A stretch of DNA of 64,000 nucleotides from Hymenobacter psychrophilus (GTDB lineage: Bacteria; Bacteroidota; Bacteroidia; Cytophagales; Hymenobacteraceae), in the NCBI RefSeq assembly GCF_900107135.1, contig NZ_FNOV01000005.1, positions 264,856 through 328,855 of the forward strand, read 5' to 3'. Position 1 is the first letter of the stretch, and each line of letters starts with the position of its first letter. The notes under the pieces are model-generated. The model ran no database searches. It was not told where the DNA came from and saw only the letters and a program-made list of their open reading frames with translations. The position numbers and the translations under genes are program-made. Of the stretch, positions 61,138 through 64,000 are shown piece after piece.

Positions 61138-63369
61138 ATGCGCCTTCCTCTCCTCGTTTCCTTCCTGCTGCTGAGCGCCTTCGGGGCGCAGTCCCAGGCC
61201 TTTCAGCCCACCGAAATTGCCCGCTGGCAGCGGCAGGCCCGGCAGGTCACCATCACCCGCGACACCTGGGGCGTGCCCCACGTAAGCGGCCCGACGGATG
61301 CCGATGCCGTGTTTGGCCTGCTGTATGCGCAGTGCGAAGATGATTTTGCGCGCGTGGAAGCCAACTACCTCGACGCGCTGGGCCGCCGGGCCGAGGTAGA
61401 AGGCGAAGGCGCCCTTTACCACGACCTGCGCGCCCGCCTGTTCATGGACAGCACCCAGGCCATTGCGCTCTACCAGAAAAGCCCCGGCTGGTTGCGACAG
61501 TTACTGATGGCCTTCGCCGACGGCACCAACTACTACCTGCACACCCACCCCCAGACCAAGCCGCAGCTGCTGCGCCGCTTTCAGCCTTGGATGCCGCTGC
61601 TGTTCTCGGAGGGCAGCATCGGTGGCAATATCAGTGTGGTGCCGGTAGAGCGCCTGAAGGCCTTTTACAGCCCCCAGATAGCTCCCGGCACTGGCTGGCA
61701 GCCCCCGCAGCTGCCCGCCAGGGAAGACCTGCTCGACCGTTCCTCGCTGGGCTCCAACGGTTTTGCCATTGGGCCCCAGCGGAGTGCCAGCGGCCACCCG
61801 CTGCTGCTCATCAACCCGCATACCTCGTTCTACTTCCGGCCCGAGGTGCAGATGACCAGCCGGGCCGGCCTCAACGCCTACGGGGCCGTTACCTGGGGGC
61901 AGTTCTTCATCTACCAGGGCTTCAATGAGCACTGCGGCTGGATGCACACCTCCAGCTACGCCGACTCGATGGACGAGTACCTCGAAACCGTGGCCCGGCA
62001 GCCCGACGGCACCTTTGCCTACCGCTACGGTACCGAACAGCGGCCGGTGCGCCAGCAGCGCGTGCGCGTGGCCTACCGCGCCGCCGATGGCAGCACCAAG
62101 TTCCGCGAGTTCACGACCTACTACACCCACCACGGCCCGGTAGTGGGCCAGCAGCCCGACGGCAAATGGCTGACGGTGCGCATGATGGACACGCCGGTAG
62201 CGGCCCTGGAGCAGTCGTACCTGCGCACCAAGGCCACCGACTACGCCAGCTTTCAGGAGGTGATGCGCCTGAACGGCAACGCCTCGAACAACACCGTGTT
62301 TGCCGACAGCAAGGGCACCATTGCTTACTGGCACGGCAACTTCATGCCCCGGCGCGACCCGCAGTTCGACTGGAACCGGCCGGTAGATGGCAGCAACCCG
62401 AAAACCGAATGGCAGGGGCTGCATCAGGTAGAAGACATTGTGCAGGTGAAGAATCCGGCCAGCGGCTGGCTGCAGAACTGCAACGCCACGCCCTTCACGG
62501 TGGCCGGCCCCGGCAGCTCGCCCGCCCCCGCCGCCTACCCCGCCTACATGGCCCCCGATGCCGAGAACTACCGCGGCCTGAACGCCGTGCGCGTGCTGAG
62601 CCAAAAAGCGAAGTCGAAATTCACGCTCGATACGCTGCTGGCCGCCGCCCGCGACCCGCACCTGACGGCCTTCGACGAGCTGCTGCCGGCCCTGGCTGAA
62701 GCTTATCAAACCGTAGCCGACGGCCCCGACGCGCCCCAGGGCGACATCCGGGAGGCAACGGCGCTGCTGAAAGCCTGGAACCACAACTATGCGGCCACCT
62801 CGGTGGCCCAGACCGTAGCCACCTACTGGGCCGAGCGCCTGCAACGCCTGGCCCGGCCCCGGGCCAAGCCCGGTCAGCCCCTCGATCAGATGGCCATGAT
62901 TCGCTTCGCCATTACCAGCACCACGGCCCCCGAAAAAGTAAACGCACTGCAGGAAACCCTCGACGAGCTGACGGCCTCCTTCGGCAACTGGCGGCAGCCC
63001 TGGGGCGAAATCAACCGCTTCCAGCGCCTCACCGGCCGCATCGATGAGGTATACGATGATAAAAAGCCCAGCCTGCCGGTGGCCTTCACGTCTTCGGCCT
63101 GGGGCTCGTTGGCGGCCTTCGGCTCGCGGGCGCGCCCCGGCACCCAGAAGCGCTACGGCGACGTGGGCAACAGCTTCGTGGCCGTAGTGGAGTTTGGCCC
63201 CCGCGTGAAGGCCCGCTCGGTGCTGGCCGGCGGCGTCAGTGGCCACCCCGATTCGCCCCACTTCACCGACCAGGCCCCCTTGTATGTGCAGCAGCAGTTC
63301 AAAGACATCTGGTTCTACCCCGAAGACATCAAGCAGCACGCCAAGCGCACCTACTCACCGGGGCAGTAG
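61138..63369 (+). CDS. Penicillin acylase family N-terminal nucleophile hydrolase
   Basis: A 743-residue exported amidase (signal peptide LLVSFLLLSAFGAQSQA). The proenzyme order is signal, alpha chain, linker, beta chain; the beta chain should start at Ser206 in LGSNGFAIG, the autocatalytic nucleophile. TRDTWGVPHVSG near residue 40 and GNASNNTVFAD (oxyanion Asn region) are family hallmarks. It hydrolyses amide side chains of beta-lactams, acyl-homoserine lactones or related N-acyl compounds; the substrate is unknown. A TAATTTG box lies 5 bp before the ATG. Confidence 0.93.
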   Translation: MRLPLLVSFLLLSAFGAQSQAFQPTEIARWQRQARQVTITRDTWGVPHVSGPTDADAVFGLLYAQCEDDFARVEANYLDALGRRAEVEGEGALYHDLRARLFMDSTQAIALYQKSPGWLRQLLMAFADGTNYYLHTHPQTKPQLLRRFQPWMPLLFSEGSIGGNISVVPVERLKAFYSPQIAPGTGWQPPQLPAREDLLDRSSLGSNGFAIGPQRSASGHPLLLINPHTSFYFRPEVQMTSRAGLNAYGAVTWGQFFIYQGFNEHCGWMHTSSYADSMDEYLETVARQPDGTFAYRYGTEQRPVRQQRVRVAYRAADGSTKFREFTTYYTHHGPVVGQQPDGKWLTVRMMDTPVAALEQSYLRTKATDYASFQEVMRLNGNASNNTVFADSKGTIAYWHGNFMPRRDPQFDWNRPVDGSNPKTEWQGLHQVEDIVQVKNPASGWLQNCNATPFTVAGPGSSPAPAAYPAYMAPDAENYRGLNAVRVLSQKAKSKFTLDTLLAAARDPHLTAFDELLPALAEAYQTVADGPDAPQGDIREATALLKAWNHNYAATSVAQTVATYWAERLQRLARPRAKPGQPLDQMAMIRFAITSTTAPEKVNALQETLDELTASFGNWRQPWGEINRFQRLTGRIDEVYDDKKPSLPVAFTSSAWGSLAAFGSRARPGTQKRYGDVGNSFVAVVEFGPRVKARSVLAGGVSGHPDSPHFTDQAPLYVQQQFKDIWFYPEDIKQHAKRTYSPGQ

Positions 63370-63410
63370 GGGTAGGGTTGGATGGCTGTGGGCCGGAATG
63401 GGACGGAGCA

Positions 63411-63514
63411 AAAAGAACGTCATGCTGAGCGCAGCCGAAGCATCTCTACCGCAGTGGCATATGTTTACTTTGGCGATAGAGATGCTTCGGCTGCGCTCAG
63501 CATGACGTTCTTTT
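63411..63514. repeat. REP-like intergenic hairpin, copy G
   Basis: The left arm from 63411 (AAAAGAACGTCATGCTGAGC, then GCAGCCGAAGCATCTCTA) is the exact reverse complement of the right arm ending at 63514 over 38 bp. The inner stem has the GAAGCATCTC core. It lies between the acylase gene and glpD. Confidence 0.92.
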
Positions 63515-63540
63515 CAACGCCGTACTCCACCACCTCCTCC

Positions 63541-64000
63541 ATGTCCCACTTCCCCCGCCCTACCCTACTGGCGCAGCTCACCAGCCAGCCCGAATGGGAC
63601 TTGCTCGTTATCGGGGGCGGAGCGACGGGGCTGGGCGTGGCGCTGGATGCCCTGAGCCGGGGCTACCGCACGCTGCTGCTGGAGCGCGACGATTTTGCCA
63701 AGGGCACCAGCAGCCGCAGTACTAAGCTCGTGCACGGGGGCGTGCGCTACCTGGCCCAGGGGGACATAGCGTTGGTGCGCGAAGCCCTGCACGAACGGGG
63801 CCTGCTACTGCAGAACGCACCTCATCTCGTCAGCAACCAGGAGTTTGTTATTCCTAACTACCGCTGGTGGGGTGGCCCATTTTATACCATTGGCCTGAAG
63901 CTCTACGACTGGCTGGCGGGCCGCCGCAGCTTCGGCAACTCGCGGCATCTGAGCCGCGCCGAAACGCTGCACCGCCTGGGCAACCTGCGCCGCGCCGGGT
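63541..64000 (+). CDS. glpD: Glycerol-3-phosphate dehydrogenase, 5' part
   Basis: The first 153 codons of an FAD-dependent glycerol-3-phosphate dehydrogenase; the frame is open to the window end. The FAD motif LVIGGGATGLGVALDALSRG (residues about 22-41) is followed by FAKGTSSRSTKLVHGGVRYL, the GlpD signature, and NQEFVIPNYRWWGGPFY. It oxidises glycerol-3-phosphate to dihydroxyacetone phosphate at the membrane and passes electrons to quinones. The ATG at 63541 is the natural start. Confidence 0.93.
   Translation, partial: MSHFPRPTLLAQLTSQPEWDLLVIGGGATGLGVALDALSRGYRTLLLERDDFAKGTSSRSTKLVHGGVRYLAQGDIALVREALHERGLLLQNAPHLVSNQEFVIPNYRWWGGPFYTIGLKLYDWLAGRRSFGNSRHLSRAETLHRLGNLRRAG

Noticed and set aside
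61501..63339. A 612-codon frame opposite the penicillin acylase gene
   Set aside because: Antisense shadow; Gly/Val/His-rich with no start region or domain, whereas the plus-strand frame has signal peptide and active site.

Overview
The window looks like a chromosomal segment of a GC-rich member of the Bacteroidota, most likely Hymenobacter or a close relative (order Cytophagales). This is inferred from the gene content, not from a database search. The markers are a SusC/SusD pair, type IX secretion (T9SS) components (PorQ, a PorE-like OmpA protein, PorD/DUF4835), BshA, the cluster bamD-rpoZ-coaC/coaB-porD-recN, a GLPGLI-family protein, and promoters of the Bacteroidota type (TAnnTTTG at -7). 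No rRNA, tRNA, CRISPR array, integrase or transposase was recognised. Almost all of the window is conserved core DNA. The clear compositional exceptions are an AT-rich island at about 26.9-28.6 kb and AT-rich genes at 42.5-43.7 kb.

Layout. 0-2 kb: two small envelope proteins and a Tat-exported dienelactone hydrolase. 3-8.3 kb: a SusC/SusD/lipoprotein operon with its own promoter and terminator. 8.3-14.5 kb (minus strand): an SDR reductase, HslU, PorQ and Lon. 14.8-17.5 kb: a PorE-like protein convergent with a DUF6702 protein. 17.6-20.5 kb: dxr-rseP. 20.6-24 kb: small conserved genes, the 3' remnant of an SPFH gene and a secreted M28 peptidase. 24.4-27 kb: a hypothetical protein and an ABC exporter. 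26.96-28.6 kb: an AT-rich three-gene operon (HNH nuclease, unknown protein with an internal duplication, minimal nucleotidyltransferase), followed by a barstar-like gene with a damaged 5' end. 29-32.4 kb: a PRISE-type reductase, a secreted protein and a frameshifted secreted protein. 32.5-40.8 kb (minus strand): fabI, recN, porD, coaB, coaC, rpoZ, bamD and an OstA/LptA-like gene. 41-46.4 kb: tilS, a small cysteine-containing secreted peptide with a poly-C tract in its leader, GLPGLI and a TonB-receptor-like barrel. 46.7-52 kb: mdh, two rhomboids and mutL. 52.4-64 kb: a GH3-serine hydrolase fusion, bshA, an IscA-type protein, a DUF2254/DUF421/MscS group, a penicillin acylase family protein and the start of glpD.

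The most striking non-coding feature is the organised content of the spacers. At least seven intergenic hairpins share an outer GTCATnCTGAGC arm but carry one of three different inner stems. Two long palindromes share a CTAGTTCCCC skeleton. Many spacers hold arrays with a strict 7-bp period but unrelated sequences, often as inverted pairs and often touching or containing the stop codons of the flanking genes. The best candidates for an undescribed system are the AT-rich HNH/unknown/nucleotidyltransferase operon, the peptide-GLPGLI-receptor locus, and the process that builds the 7-bp arrays.
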